From contig JXTC01000012.1 in the NCBI GenBank assembly GCA_002914845.1, positions 1,863,190 to 1,927,189 of the forward strand: 64,000 bases of DNA, read 5' to 3'. Made by a program: the position numbers and the translations under genes. The notes beneath the pieces were generated by a model. It saw only the letters and a program-made list of their open reading frames with translations, ran no database searches and was not told the origin of the DNA. Positions 13,101 through 23,932 of the stretch are shown here, in pieces (positions within the stretch are counted from its first letter, which is position 1; each line of letters starts with the position of its first letter). Origin of the DNA: Trema orientale. Its lineage: Eukaryota; Streptophyta; Magnoliopsida; Rosales; Cannabaceae.

Positions 13101-15215
13101 TGGAGATATGGCTTTGCTTGATATGGGAGCTGAATATCACTTTTATGGTTCTGACATAACTTGTTCCTTTCCTGTGAGTATTTAAATTTATGTTTGCAAT
13201 TGGTGTCTTTTTGTTCTTGTTAGTTCAATTCTAGTTAATGGTGTCAATGTTTTAGAAACATCAAACAGAAAAATCTGAGAAATTCAAAGGTTGCTAAAGA
13301 CTCTCTTGTTGTAGTTATGGCTTGTCTTTTCTTTGAATTTCTCTTTTTTTTTTTTCACCTTTACGTGCAGGTTAATGGGAAATTTACCTCTGACCAGTCA
13401 CTTATATACAATGTAAGTGCTTTAGTTCTAGCACTGATCAATGATAGATTGACCAAGTGACTCTCTCCCTTCTCATTTTGAGTGTAAAGAGGAGTTGAGA
13501 GGCTGCTTAATTGATTTATCAATTTTCAATGTTTAAGCATCTTTTGGTGTGTCCAGAATAAATTGTTCTTACACTAGTTCTTTCACAGGCTGTCCTCGAT
13601 GCTCATGATGCAGTCATATCTGCAATGAAACCTGGAGTGACCTGGATAGATATGCATAAGTAAGTCTATGTAATACTAAAATTTTCTAGTCGTTTCCCTT
13701 TATTCTGTTAGCAAGTAGTTTGGATGAGGATTAATGGATCTCATAGTCTTACTAGTGGTGTGTTTACTAATCCATAACTGAAAGCAACTGGAATTAAGTT
13801 GCAGATGAATTGGAAAGGAAAGTAAAGGAATTAGTAAATTAAAATGACCAGTCAGGACTTGGAACTTAATTCCTAAAATCCTTTTCCAGAATTAAGTTCC
13901 TTTAAAATGGGAAGATTTTGTGGTGACTAATTTCCTGATGTGCAAGTAGACGCAGACATTTATAATCTCTCCTTTCCTTTCCTGATTAGTAAACATGCCA
14001 TAATATTCATTATGCTGGCTAAGTGTAATCGCTGATCTGTTTGAGTGCAATTCTACTGGAGTGTTTTGTACTATAAACTCAGAAGTCATGATGCTGGCTG
14101 ATCTGTTTGTTCTTATTTATATTACACTATGAAAATATCACAGTAACAATGGAGGAAAAGTGCCAAAATATAAATGCGTATTCTTTTATTTTGGTTTTTA
14201 AATGTTGAGAAGAATCGTCCATGCAGAAATTAATAAGAAACCAATTGTCAATTCTACTCGAGTGTTTTGTACTATAAACTCAGAAGTCATGATGCTGGCT
14301 GATCTATTTTGTTCTTATTTATATTACACTATGAAAATATGACAGTAACAATGGAGGAAAAGCGCCAAACTATAAATGTGTATTCTTTTATTTTGGTTCT
14401 TTAAATGTTAAGAAGAATTGTCCATGCAGAAATTAATAAGAAACCAATTGTCGAACGGTCAATTTTAAACAAATTCTGCATGCCAGACAGTGCCAAAGAG
14501 GATTTTGCCCATTTAACTGTTATCTGTTAGCTTGTGTAGATGTCTTTTTGGATCTTTCGTAGGTTTTCAGCTTTCTGGAATTACATTTCATGTTTTCCTT
14601 GGTCAAATATTATTTGATTTTATAGGATTGGTTTCGGTGAGCTCTTCACTTCTCTGGTTACAGAAAGTTAAAAAGTAGACTTAATTGGACAATCCATCAT
14701 TTGTCAGCTGGTCCAGATTTTATTTTAAATTTTGCATGTATACTCCGTATAGTTTCCAGATTTGGTCATTATTTTAATGTATTACTTTAGGATGTATCTG
14801 TGATGTTTTGTTCTCTTCATTAATTAAGGAGGAAAAGAAAACGATATATTTCCAAGAATCTCTATAATTTTGAATATTTTTCACACTACTGATACAATTT
14901 CTCTCTCGTATTTATTGCAGATTATCCGAAAAGATTGTTCTTGAGTCATTGCAGAGAGGGGGCATTCTTGTTGGGTAATATCATTGAATCTGAACTTTTT
15001 TTTTTTTTTTTAATGTATCAGTTACTTGCACATTTTTATTATTAAGAGAAAAACTGTTCACACTCCTCTTTTCCCTATTTTGGGTTCTAGCAATGTGGAT
15101 GATATGATGGTCGAACGTCTTGGTGCTGTTTTCATGCCTCATGGTCTGGGGCATTTCCTTGGCCTTGATACACATGATCCTGGAGGCTACTCAAAGGTTT
15201 TGTAATAATCCATCT

Positions 15216-15252
<37 letters not shown>

Positions 15253-16614
15253 CTCGCTCTCTATCTCTATTATGAGAAAAGATCTAAATAATTTGTAGCA
15301 TTTTTTCTTTCTGGATCGGACTTGGGATGATGGGCATGATATGCAGGGAATGGAGAGGCCAAAAGAACCTGGATTGAAGTCTTTGCGTACAATCAGAGAA
15401 CTCCAAGAGGGAATGGTTAGCCGTGACCATAAATCTATGAGTTTTTAATCATTTTCTTTTACTTAAAGATCAAGTCATTTTAGAGAGAGCCTGATTTACA
15501 ATTAAAATGTGTATGATTTGATTGCATTTTATGCTGTGCTGGGATCTATTCTGTAGGTGATAACAGTTGAACCTGGTTGCTACTTCATTGATGCTTTATT
15601 GGTTCCTGCTATGGAAAACTCAAAGACTGCTAGGTTCTTTAATCGCGAAGCTATTATCAGATTTAAAGGTTTTGGTGGTGTTCGAATAGAAAGTGATCTG
15701 GTAAATCCATTTTTTGAATCTTTCTTCTAAGCCTAGTAATATATTCATTCCTGGAGGTTCATATCCATCTCATTGCATTATATTTTGCACTTTCTTGTTA
15801 GCTATTTAGTTTATGCTTCTTTGAAAATAACCATCTAGCAAGTTTTCCGCATTTAATGATGGTACTTACTTCCCTTCAAAAGGAAAAAGAATAACTCTCT
15901 TTTCAGCCGCACGGTAGTATAGATGCTAGTTTTTGTGGCGCTTTTGTCCTAGAAGTGCTTTTTTTTACCTAGTTATGATTTATCATAATTCATTATATGA
16001 GAAGTTCTACTTTTCGAAACTATCTCAGAATCCCCATTATGTATGTATCTCTCCTTTTAGGAGGTAATAAACTAGTCGTCAAACTCGATATGATTTCAAA
16101 GTGGAGCATTGTTCAGCCTGCGGCCACCATGAACTCCTCAGCCAAAAATATACATATTTATATATATATATATAGGTTGCCAATCCAATAGGTATTTTTT
16201 TTTTTTTTGACGTATGTATAGGTATTTTTTTTTTAACCGTTAGATTATTATCTAATGGTGATCTAACGACTATAATGAGATATATGAAAATATGTGCATC
16301 ATTAATGTTTAATGCTATTTCTCTCTTACTTTTTATTATAAAAAAATATGCATGATAAATTTTCATTGGCCAAATCGATATATATCATGAGTAAATATAT
16401 ATATATTTGTCTTTTTCATTTTGTTCTTGATGTCATTAGTATTTTCACTGCCTAATTTCAAATGTTTTTGCAGCATGTCACCGCAAATGGTTGCAGGAAT
16501 ATGACAAACGTTCCCCGGAAAATACCGGAGATCGAAGCAGTAATGGCGGGGGCACCGTGGCCACTGGACAAGGCTTCTGTTGATTCACAAAATGGTGAAG
16601 CGAGCAAGTTCTGA
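10125..16614 (+). CDS. Xaa-Pro dipeptidase (prolidase), peptidase M24B
   Basis: Cytosolic metallopeptidase that cleaves Xaa-Pro dipeptides and recycles proline. Sixteen exons, all with GT-AG borders and frames that join: 10125-10262, 10440-10489, 10764-10824, 11307-11402, 11482-11631, 11973-12104, 12646-12773, 12979-13021, 13090-13173, 13371-13412, 13589-13659, 14921-14974, 15091-15196, 15347-15415, 15557-15700, 16474-16614. They encode 502 residues. The N-terminal creatinase-like domain is about 1-190; the C-terminal pita-bread domain carries all five metal ligands: Asp277 and Asp288 ([12 protein letters not shown]), His371 (HGLGHFLG), Glu413 (TVEPG) and Glu453 (RIESD). Each is one position beyond the human prolidase number. 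The start is the first ATG of the GC-richer leader and precedes the conserved VFLQGGEE segment. No break seen; intron 11 is enlarged by repeats. Confidence 0.95.
13757..13999. mobile_element. MITE in prolidase intron 11 (TTTACTAATC ends)
   Basis: The left end 'ggtgtgtttactaatc' is inverted at the right end as 'gattagtaaacatgcc'. Between them is 'aaggaattagtaaatt'-like sequence with no coding capacity. The same terminal motif bounds a shorter element in PRMT1 intron 2 (29011-29138), so this is a small DNA-transposon derivative. I could not define a target duplication. Confidence 0.65.
14048..14452. repeat. Tandem duplication, 201-bp unit, in prolidase intron 11
   Basis: Two head-to-tail copies begin at 14048 and 14249 with 'caattctact' and end with 'aaaccaattgtc'. 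They differ by scattered substitutions and a few 1-3 bp indels, so the duplication is fairly recent. Neither copy touches the splice sites of the flanking exons. Confidence 0.9.
15217..15253. repeat. (CT)n microsatellite in prolidase intron 13
   Basis: An almost pure CT dinucleotide tract lies 20 bp after the exon 13 donor and decays into 'cgctctcgctct'. Likely length-polymorphic. Confidence 0.85.
16172..16376. mobile_element. MITE copy in prolidase intron 15 (3' end lost)
   Basis: The left end 'aggttgccaatccaatagg' and the interior ('aaccgttagattattatcta', 'cattggccaaatcgatat') match the complete element at 19828-20072. The right terminal repeat is missing and replaced by TA-rich sequence. 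Confidence 0.7.
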
Positions 16615-16823
16615 TTTGCTTGTCACGAGGCAGAGATGTGCTCTTTAATAATAGTAACTACTTTGTTGCAAGGCCTATTTGTGTATGCACTAGCTTAAAT
16701 TTTTATTTCTCAAACCTAAATTATTATCGCTCTTTGGCTGACTGTTATTGTCTTTCGAAGTTTATTGTTAATACGTCAAGGCCTACAAATACAATATAAG
16801 ACTAATTGAAGCAAATAATTAAT

Positions 16824-18722
16824 AGGGTTTATATCACTTACGGGTTCTCAACCTTTTTCCTGAGTATTAATTAAGTCTCAATTTTCATTTTTTTTTTAAG
16901 TTTTTAGATTCCTAATTTTACATATTCGGATCACTTTAGTCTGTTTTTCACTTTTCTGTCTAATTCAGTTATTATTTAACAGTTTTAATATCACTTGGAT
17001 CCTCAACCTTTACACAATGTATCACTTAGGTTCCTATTCTTTATTTTGTACCTTTTGACTCCTCGAACTTTCATTTTTGTGACACTTAGGTCATTTTGAG
17101 TTAATTTTAAGTTAAACTCCAACTATAATCAGATTGTACTAAATAAGTTAATGAAAACTACCAAGGGAAAGTTCAATACCAATAAGGCATTTTTCGAAAA
17201 AGATAATCTAAACAACAACATTATTTTCAGTTAATTCTTAATACCAATAATATTGTACGATTTAATTGTGAATTCTCACTAATGGTGATAAAGTTCGTTT
17301 TGCCCAATTCTATAAACTCATCAATATTTTTTTTAGTTAAAACTCATAAATAATAAAATAAGTTTAAAAACCTCTTAAATAACAAATACACATTAATTTC
17401 TAGAAAATCATGGATTTTGATAATGATAATAGTTAATAACACAAAAATTAGTATTTATGAATAAAGACCGATCGAGTACATACATGGATATAACAAAAGA
17501 AAAAAAATATAGTATTTAATGATGATTTCTTATTAATGGTCGTGAAATTCATTTTCTACAATTTTATGAACTCACAATTATTTAAAAATAGTCTAAAAGT
17601 CTCTTGAAAAATGGATATTAATTTATACAAAAAATATGATTTCGGTATATATTTCAACGGTTATCTAACCTGGATATTAATTTATACAAAAAATATGATT
17701 TCGGTATATATTTCAATGGTTATCTAACTGAGTCATTTTGGTGTTACTTTTGAATTTAGTAGTTTTCATTAATTTATTGAGCACAATTTGATTATAGTTA
17801 GATTTTAACTCAAAATTAACTCAAAAGATGTAACGCCCCAAGTCCCACATCGGGTATGCTCTGGAAAGATCATGGGTATTTAAGTGGTGGTCTATGACCC
17901 CAAAAGTACCTTCAAGCTAGCACTTTTGAGTGAGGCACAGTGGTGTTACATTTGGTATTCAGAGCCGACCCAGTCCATACCTGTGTGGGCCTTGGAAGGC
18001 TGCCACGGGCCAGAATCGTGGTGAATGTGGACCCTGCCCATAGGGGTTGTATGTGGGCTAATGTGGACCTCCTAGCGAGGACGCTAGGCCCTTAACGGGG
18101 GGAGATTGTAGCGCCCCAAGTCCCACATCGGGTATACTCTGGGAAGGCCATGGGTATTTAAGGTGGTCCATGAGCCCAAAAGTACCTTCAAGCTAGCACT
18201 TTTGGGTGAGGCCCAGTGGTATTACATACGGGCCGGAATCGTGGTGAATGTGGACCCCGCCCATAGGGGTTGTATGTGGGCTATTGAATGTGGACCCCCT
18301 AGCGAGGACGCTAGGCCCTTAACGAGGGGAGATTGTAATGCCCCAAGTCCCATATCGGGTATGCTCTAGGAAGATCATGGGTATTTAAGTGATGGTCCAT
18401 GAGCCCAAAAGTACCTTCAAGCTAGCACTTTTGGGTGAGGCACAGTGGTGTTACAAAAGGACTTAAGTGTTACAAAAATAAAAGTTTAAGGAGTCAAAAG
18501 CTACAAAGTAAAGAATAGGGACCTAAATGATACATTATGTAAAGGTTGAGGACCCAAGTGATATTAAAACTCTTAAATAACGATTGAATTGGACGGAAAA
18601 GTGAAAAAAAGGACTAAAGTGATACGAATGTGTAAAGTTGAGGATCTAAAAACTACTAAAAAAGATTAGGACTCGATTAATACTCAGGGGAAAGATTGGA
18701 GACCGCAGATGATAAAAACCCT
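16824..18722. mobile_element. Foldback (MULE-like?) element with ~340-bp inverted arms
   Basis: The ends are agggttt at 16824 and aaaccct at 18722. The left arm, 16824 to about 17166, is the imperfect reverse complement of the right arm, about 17755-17828 plus 18461-18722; the right arm is split by the TRIM at 17829-18455. Without the TRIM the element is about 1.27 kb. Its interior holds no coding sequence but has a 59-bp tandem duplication starting at 17612 and 17671. Long arms without a transposase suggest a non-autonomous Mutator-like element. The flanks (aataattaat / aattactaat) do not give a clean target duplication, so the superfamily is uncertain. Confidence 0.7.
17829..18455 (+). mobile_element. 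TRIM retroelement: three LTRs, two internal regions
   Basis: Three about 120-bp LTRs, each TGTAAC/TGTAGC...TTACA, lie at 17829-17950, 18107-18226 and 18334-18455. The first internal region begins with 'ttggtattcagagcc' at about 17952, a degenerate initiator-Met primer site, and ends in a purine tract (acggggggagat) before LTR 2. The second internal region is shorter and has lost the primer site. The insertion splits the right arm of the surrounding foldback and is flanked by aaaga / aaagg, a 5-bp duplication with one mismatch. No coding sequence, as expected of terminal-repeat retrotransposons in miniature. Confidence 0.85.
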
Positions 18723-18769
18723 AATTACTAATCTCTATTTTTGTTTGTTTGTTTGTTTTTTTTTTTTTA

Positions 18770-19262
18770 TAATTACATTTTGATAGTGTATTTAATTTAT
18801 ATCTTACACTTTGGTTATTATTATCGTCAAATTTAGAATTTATAATGAATTTATACCATCTCTGTGTCAAATACCGATTTTAACCAATATGTTTACTAAA
18901 ATACCCTTTAAAGTTTAAATGTATATTTGAAAAGAAGTTTAAATTTAGAACATATAAATATGTTTTATCAATAATATTTAAAATTTTTTTTGCTTTTTAA
19001 AATTATTTTTTTAATGCTGCTTTCTTTAACTGTTAATTTTAGTTAGTTTTAAATTTAAATTAATTATTAAAATATATACCCTTAAAGTTTAAAAGGTTGT
19101 TTTGATAACTCAAGGGTCAAACTTGGTATTTGACTTAGAGAGGATATAAATATATTATGAGTTTCAAATCTAAAGGTTAATGTTGATAATAACCAAAATT
19201 CAAGGTACAAACTGAATAAACAGTCAAAATAAGTGTATAAAAATATAATCAATCCCTTTTTT
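18770..19262. repeat. Foldback repeat, AT-rich
   Basis: The left half ('ctttggttattattatcg', 'ctctgtgtcaaataccgatt') is the inverted imperfect copy of the right half ('tggtatttgacttagaga', 'gttgataataaccaaaatt'). Half-copies recur at about 23220-23340 and 27410-27560, so this is a dispersed non-coding family. Confidence 0.6.
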
Positions 19263-19270
19263 TTTTCCAT

Positions 19271-19808
19271 AGGGTTAAATATAATAATGGTTCTTGAATT
19301 ATACTCATTGTGTCTCTTTGCTCCTGAATTTTTAACTTATATAGTAATGACCCTTAATTATTCGATTGTTATAGCAAAGACCATTGTCACAAACTATTAG
19401 TTTTTTAATAGAAAATAGTCATGAACAAAGTATATAATTGAGTATTATTTACTTCTATGAGTTAGAATATCATTTTTAGCTATAATTACTAAATTGTGCG
19501 CTTTGCACAATACTTATTTCTGTTAAAAATTTAACAGTTTGTAGAAAAAAATAATCATTACTGCAATAATTATACAAGTGTTGCCAAACCGTATAAGTTA
19601 AAAATTCAGAATCTCATTCTTAGCAACAATTACTAAATCGAGTGCTTTGTAATAACTTATTTCTGTTAAATATTTAATAGTTTGTGACAAAGGGATCATC
19701 GTTGCAACAATATTATAATTCAGTGATCATTATTATGTAAATTTAAAATTCAATAGGCAAATTGGTACTACAGATATGATTTAGGGCTATTAATATCATT
19801 AAAACCCT
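19271..19808. repeat. Foldback repeat with agggtt / aaccct ends
   Basis: The left arm ('ggttcttgaattatactca', 'cattgtcacaaactatta') is inverted in the right arm ('taatagtttgtgacaaagg', 'tataattcagtgatcatta'). The ends resemble those of 16824-18722 and 51472-51950. No coding sequence. Confidence 0.6.
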
Positions 19809-19827
19809 TTCTGTATAGATATATATA

Positions 19828-20072
19828 TAGGTTGCCAATCCAGTAGATTTTTTTTTTTTAACCTATGTGTAGATATTTTTTTTAGCCGTTGGATCATCAT
19901 CTAATAGTGATCCAACGGTTATAATGAGGTGCATGAAAAGACGTGTATCATTAATGATATTTCTCTCTCCTACTTTTTACTATAAAAAAATGTGTATGAT
20001 AAATTTTTATTGGCCAAATTGATATCTATGCATAGGTAAAAAAAAAAAAAATACCTACTGGATTGGTGCCCA
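19828..20072. mobile_element. Complete MITE, about 245 bp
   Basis: The terminal inverted repeats are aggttgccaatccagtag on the left and ctactggattggtgccc on the right, inside TA-rich flanks. There is an internal palindrome around 'ccgttggatcatcatcta'. It is the intact relative of the truncated copy in prolidase intron 15. Confidence 0.8.
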
Positions 20073-21882
20073 TATATATATAGATATTATATTTCATACT
20101 CCAAACATAATGTGTGTACATAAAATCTCAAAGTTAGAGGATATCTATTAAGTGTAATCATTGGACTACATGAATATATATTGCTTTTTTGGCTTAAGAA
20201 ATGTATATTACTTATGTCTTATCCCTTTTAAACTTTTTAATCGATACTTTAGTCTTATTCCTTTAAACTTTTTAATCGATACTTTATAATGTTATGTATA
20301 TATTAATACCATAGTGTTATATTTTGACGTAAATTCATTGATGTATTTATTTTCTTACAAGAGAAAACACATTTCTATACTTATACGTACTCAATATAAA
20401 TAAATAACTATTTCTTTTTTTCCTCATTATTATTATTATTTTTTTGTCTGGTGTGTCGTTAAACAACCAAATTAATTATCCTTCCTATCTCTATCTTGTA
20501 AGTCCTATGGAAACCTAGTAATTACCTAGTATAGTGACAAGTAAAGATTGATTCTACGAAGAATTGGTCTAACTAGTAATCTATCATTCTTATGATGAAA
20601 GAGATTTAAAGTAAACTAAAAATAAAGCTAAAGCTAATGAAAACAATAAAATAAATAAAATATAAATAATAAAGTAAATGAGTTAAGGTTCCATTCATCA
20701 CTACTAAACAATCATATTAATTAACTATCAGATTTTAATAGTTATTAACCAAAACTATCAACTGTAGATAGTCCATAAATATGCAACTATCTTTATCTTT
20801 CCTTAGTTTGTATGCTAGATAGACAAACGTCATACCTAGCCTCTTTTTATCAAATAACCTAAGTAAGCGCTCTAAGTTATTTTAACAAAAGCATTAACTT
20901 GAGAAAGATCTTAAATTGGTCTAGATTATAATTTTACAAATACGGAATCTAACCTAAGTTATGTTCTTCACCGTAGTTAATACCTCAAACGAGCATACCA
21001 ACTAGAGTTTTATTACTCCTAGATCGATACAACAAATGCCAATATCTAATTCTAGCGATAGAATTCTATCTAGATCATTTAATAGGCCTCCTAAATAAGC
21101 AAGATATCAGTCATAGATCATTTGAATATAGAAGAATATAAACAACTCTGAAATAAATAATATGCATACATAAAAATATGGAAAATTAAACAACAATCCT
21201 ATCTAGAGCTTTGAAATTATACTCAATCTATTCTAGGACCTATCTTAGTATATATATGAGAATAAAGAGTAACACCGTCATACTAGTATTCAGAAAAATA
21301 AATAAAAACTAAAGGAAGAGTATAGAAGAGCGGATGATGAATGCAACAGCAACTCCCAGCTCTCATCTTCTCTATCTCTAGGTTTTAATGTGTTTTGTGG
21401 CTCCTAAGTATGTATTATTGCCTCCCATCTGATATAAAGGGACCTATTTATAGGCAAATAAATCTAGGATGTATTTAGGTCAAGTCCCATGCGAATTAGG
21501 AGTTGTGGCTGTCAAATTAACTCAAGTTCGTGGCTGTACGGATATCTAGCAACACGACACTCGGGTGTACACGCCGTGGCGTCCAGATTCTAGTCTAATA
21601 TATTTTTTTTTGGATGAAATTTCTTAGGATAGTCGACCAAATTTCTCAGGATGGTCAACAAAATGCTCAAGGTGGTCGACCAAATTCTTTTGGCAGATTT
21701 CTCAATTTTTGCTAAAATTCCATTTTTCAGGCTGGTTTTCGATTTTTATCCTGTTTCAGCTCAGTTTTAAGATTTTTAGCCTGTTTCAGCTCCAATTCAA
21801 TCCCTTTTCACTCACTCACTTCCAAAACACCTAGAAACACAAAAACAAAACAAATTAGTCTTAGATAAATATAAAAAAAGGA
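20073..21882. other. Unclassified intergenic DNA, probably transposon-derived
   Basis: No frame with a recognisable domain. Around 21612-21695 there are three degenerate repeats of 'gatggtcgaccaaattt' about 27 bp apart, followed by two copies of 'tttttagcctgtttcagctc'-like sequence (21735-21795). The higher GC and these short arrays suggest the remnant of a long LTR, but no TG...CA boundary or primer site could be fixed. Confidence 0.4.
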
Positions 21883-22050
21883 TGGCTACGGTAGGGGCGT
21901 CCCTACGTAGGGTCATGCCTTAATTATCGTTGGATGGGAATCTGTGGGGAATAACGGGAATCTGTGGAGAATCTATTTATATACAGATATCCATCCAACG
22001 ATGAATAGACAGGGCCCTACGTAGGGGCGCCCCTACTGTAGACGCGCCAT
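21883..22050. mobile_element. GC-rich-ended MITE, about 168 bp
   Basis: The left end 'ctacggtaggggcgtcccta' is inverted at the right end as 'taggggcgcccctactgtag'. A second internal palindrome is cgttggatgg / ccatccaacg. With arms this long almost the whole element can fold into one hairpin. It contrasts strongly with the AT-rich surroundings. Flanks are A-rich and no clear target duplication is visible. Confidence 0.75.
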
Positions 22051-23932
22051 ATAAAAAATAACAAAGTAGCATGAAAAAGTCATCATCATGTATGTGTATC
22101 ATCTTTGTACGTAATCGTAATGTAATTATATTTTCCTATAAAGGCATTCTTGAATTGCAATTTGTTATGCTATAGTTTTGCTAGGAGTAAGTAGCAGCTA
22201 CGAGGAAAAAAATATTTAGGCAATTAGTAAGTTAAACTCACAAAACTATTGGTTGTCTAAATGCAAGATTTAAGTATTTGGTAAAGTGTACATTATATGT
22301 GGGGAATGATATTTAGGAAATTTGTATGACGGAAGCAAAATCAACTTTGCACAAACAAGTGTTTCCATACTTCACAAATTTTATTTAAAATAACAACTAC
22401 ATAGCATATTTTAAAATCTACTTACCAAAAACAAAAATTACCAAATGCTCAAGTCTCCTATATTTTTCTCTAACTGTTTTTAAAAGTTAAAAGCAGCCTC
22501 TAAAAGCAATCCCAAATGAGCCCTAGGTTGTAACATCATTTTGTCTTTTTATTCGAACTTTTAATTTAATTTTTTATTCCACCAATACTTTCAATTTTGG
22601 AGAAAATATAAAATAGATTACTGATGAAATAGTTTGAGCATTCTTTGTATTTTAAAAAAATTCTCATATTTTGGCGGAACTTCCTAGTTAATTGCAATCA
22701 AATAAATGATAACTATATTACTTTTTATTATTTTTTTTTAACAAAAAAATTGAAACAACACAAGTGAATAGACCATGTTATTTGTTGTAATTGTACAGTT
22801 ACGAATTCTTATGAAAAAATAATTAAACAAAAACACGTTAAGCCCGAGCACAAGTTCGAGCTCTCCTCTCTAAATGCATAATACAATTTATACTACATAC
22901 TTATGTGCAGTTTTGCTTGTTTTCTTTTTATTATTGATAAAATTTTGAGATGATATAATTCGAATACTGGCTTTTACACGTTAAATTTTCAATATCCAAT
23001 ATCAAAACTAAATTGATTTAGTATTTTAAATTGTTAATATTTTAAGTTGTTAAAAAACTAACTAAATTGATTTAGTAATTTAACCTGTCAAAAAATTGGA
23101 TCAAATAATTGTCAAAAAATGGTCAAATAGCTAGTTAGCCCTATATTCATTAAACTTTTTTGCAAATTAACTCACAGAAATTTTTATTCTTTGTTTAGTT
23201 TATATATTTCGTTTTAGTTATTATAAACATTGAATTTTAAATTTTAAACTTGTAATAAATTTATATTATCTCTGGATGAATACCAATTTTGACTATTAAG
23301 TTTACTAAAATACCATTTTAAACTTTCAATATATATAATTGTTGGGAGATATAATAGTGAATCTTGATGTTGTTTATTTAAATGGCTCGAACTGTTGACT
23401 TTTTTCCGTAAAAACTCGATCATGACTAAGACTTGGGATGTAAGAATCGCATACACCAAGCGGGTTACTCTGTAGAATAGGGTTAGGAAAATAAAATGTA
23501 ACACAAGTATTACAAAGTAATTGCAAGTGTTTGGGAATTAAGTGAAAATAGGGAATGGAAAAAAACTAAGTGAAATTGCTTGGATCCCATGGTACGGTTT
23601 AAGGAACTTTGGTAGAGTGTGTTCGGTTAATAAGTATTAAAATGAGCTATAGAGTGGGATTTTGGCAGCATATGGTTTACTTGGGTCTTGAATTGGTCGA
23701 ACGAAAAAGATTAGAGAGAAGATGGTAGAACATGATATTGGCAGGGTTTTAATGTAAGTTATGGAATGGAGTTTTGGCAGAAACTCACTTGGATTAGGTA
23801 TAGGTATTGAAAAGAATCATAGACCAAGAGGGGATTAAAAGGAATGTATAAGTGTTATATTGCCTCTAAGGTTTGCATGTACCGTCAATAGAGTTTACAG
23901 TGAACTATGGAATTTTGGTAATAAAGATTTAA
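22051..23932. other. Gene-free AT-rich intergenic DNA
   Basis: Nothing coding recognised. It contains a half-copy of the 18770-19262 foldback family at about 23220-23340. The last 400 bp before 23933 may be decayed LINE sequence, but it gives no readable reverse transcriptase motif. Confidence 0.5.

Noticed and set aside
18163..18369. Short plus-strand frame in the TRIM (and its twin at 44306-44545)
   Set aside because: It crosses LTR and internal sequence of a non-coding TRIM. Its presence in both copies reflects shared repeat sequence, not selection for a protein.
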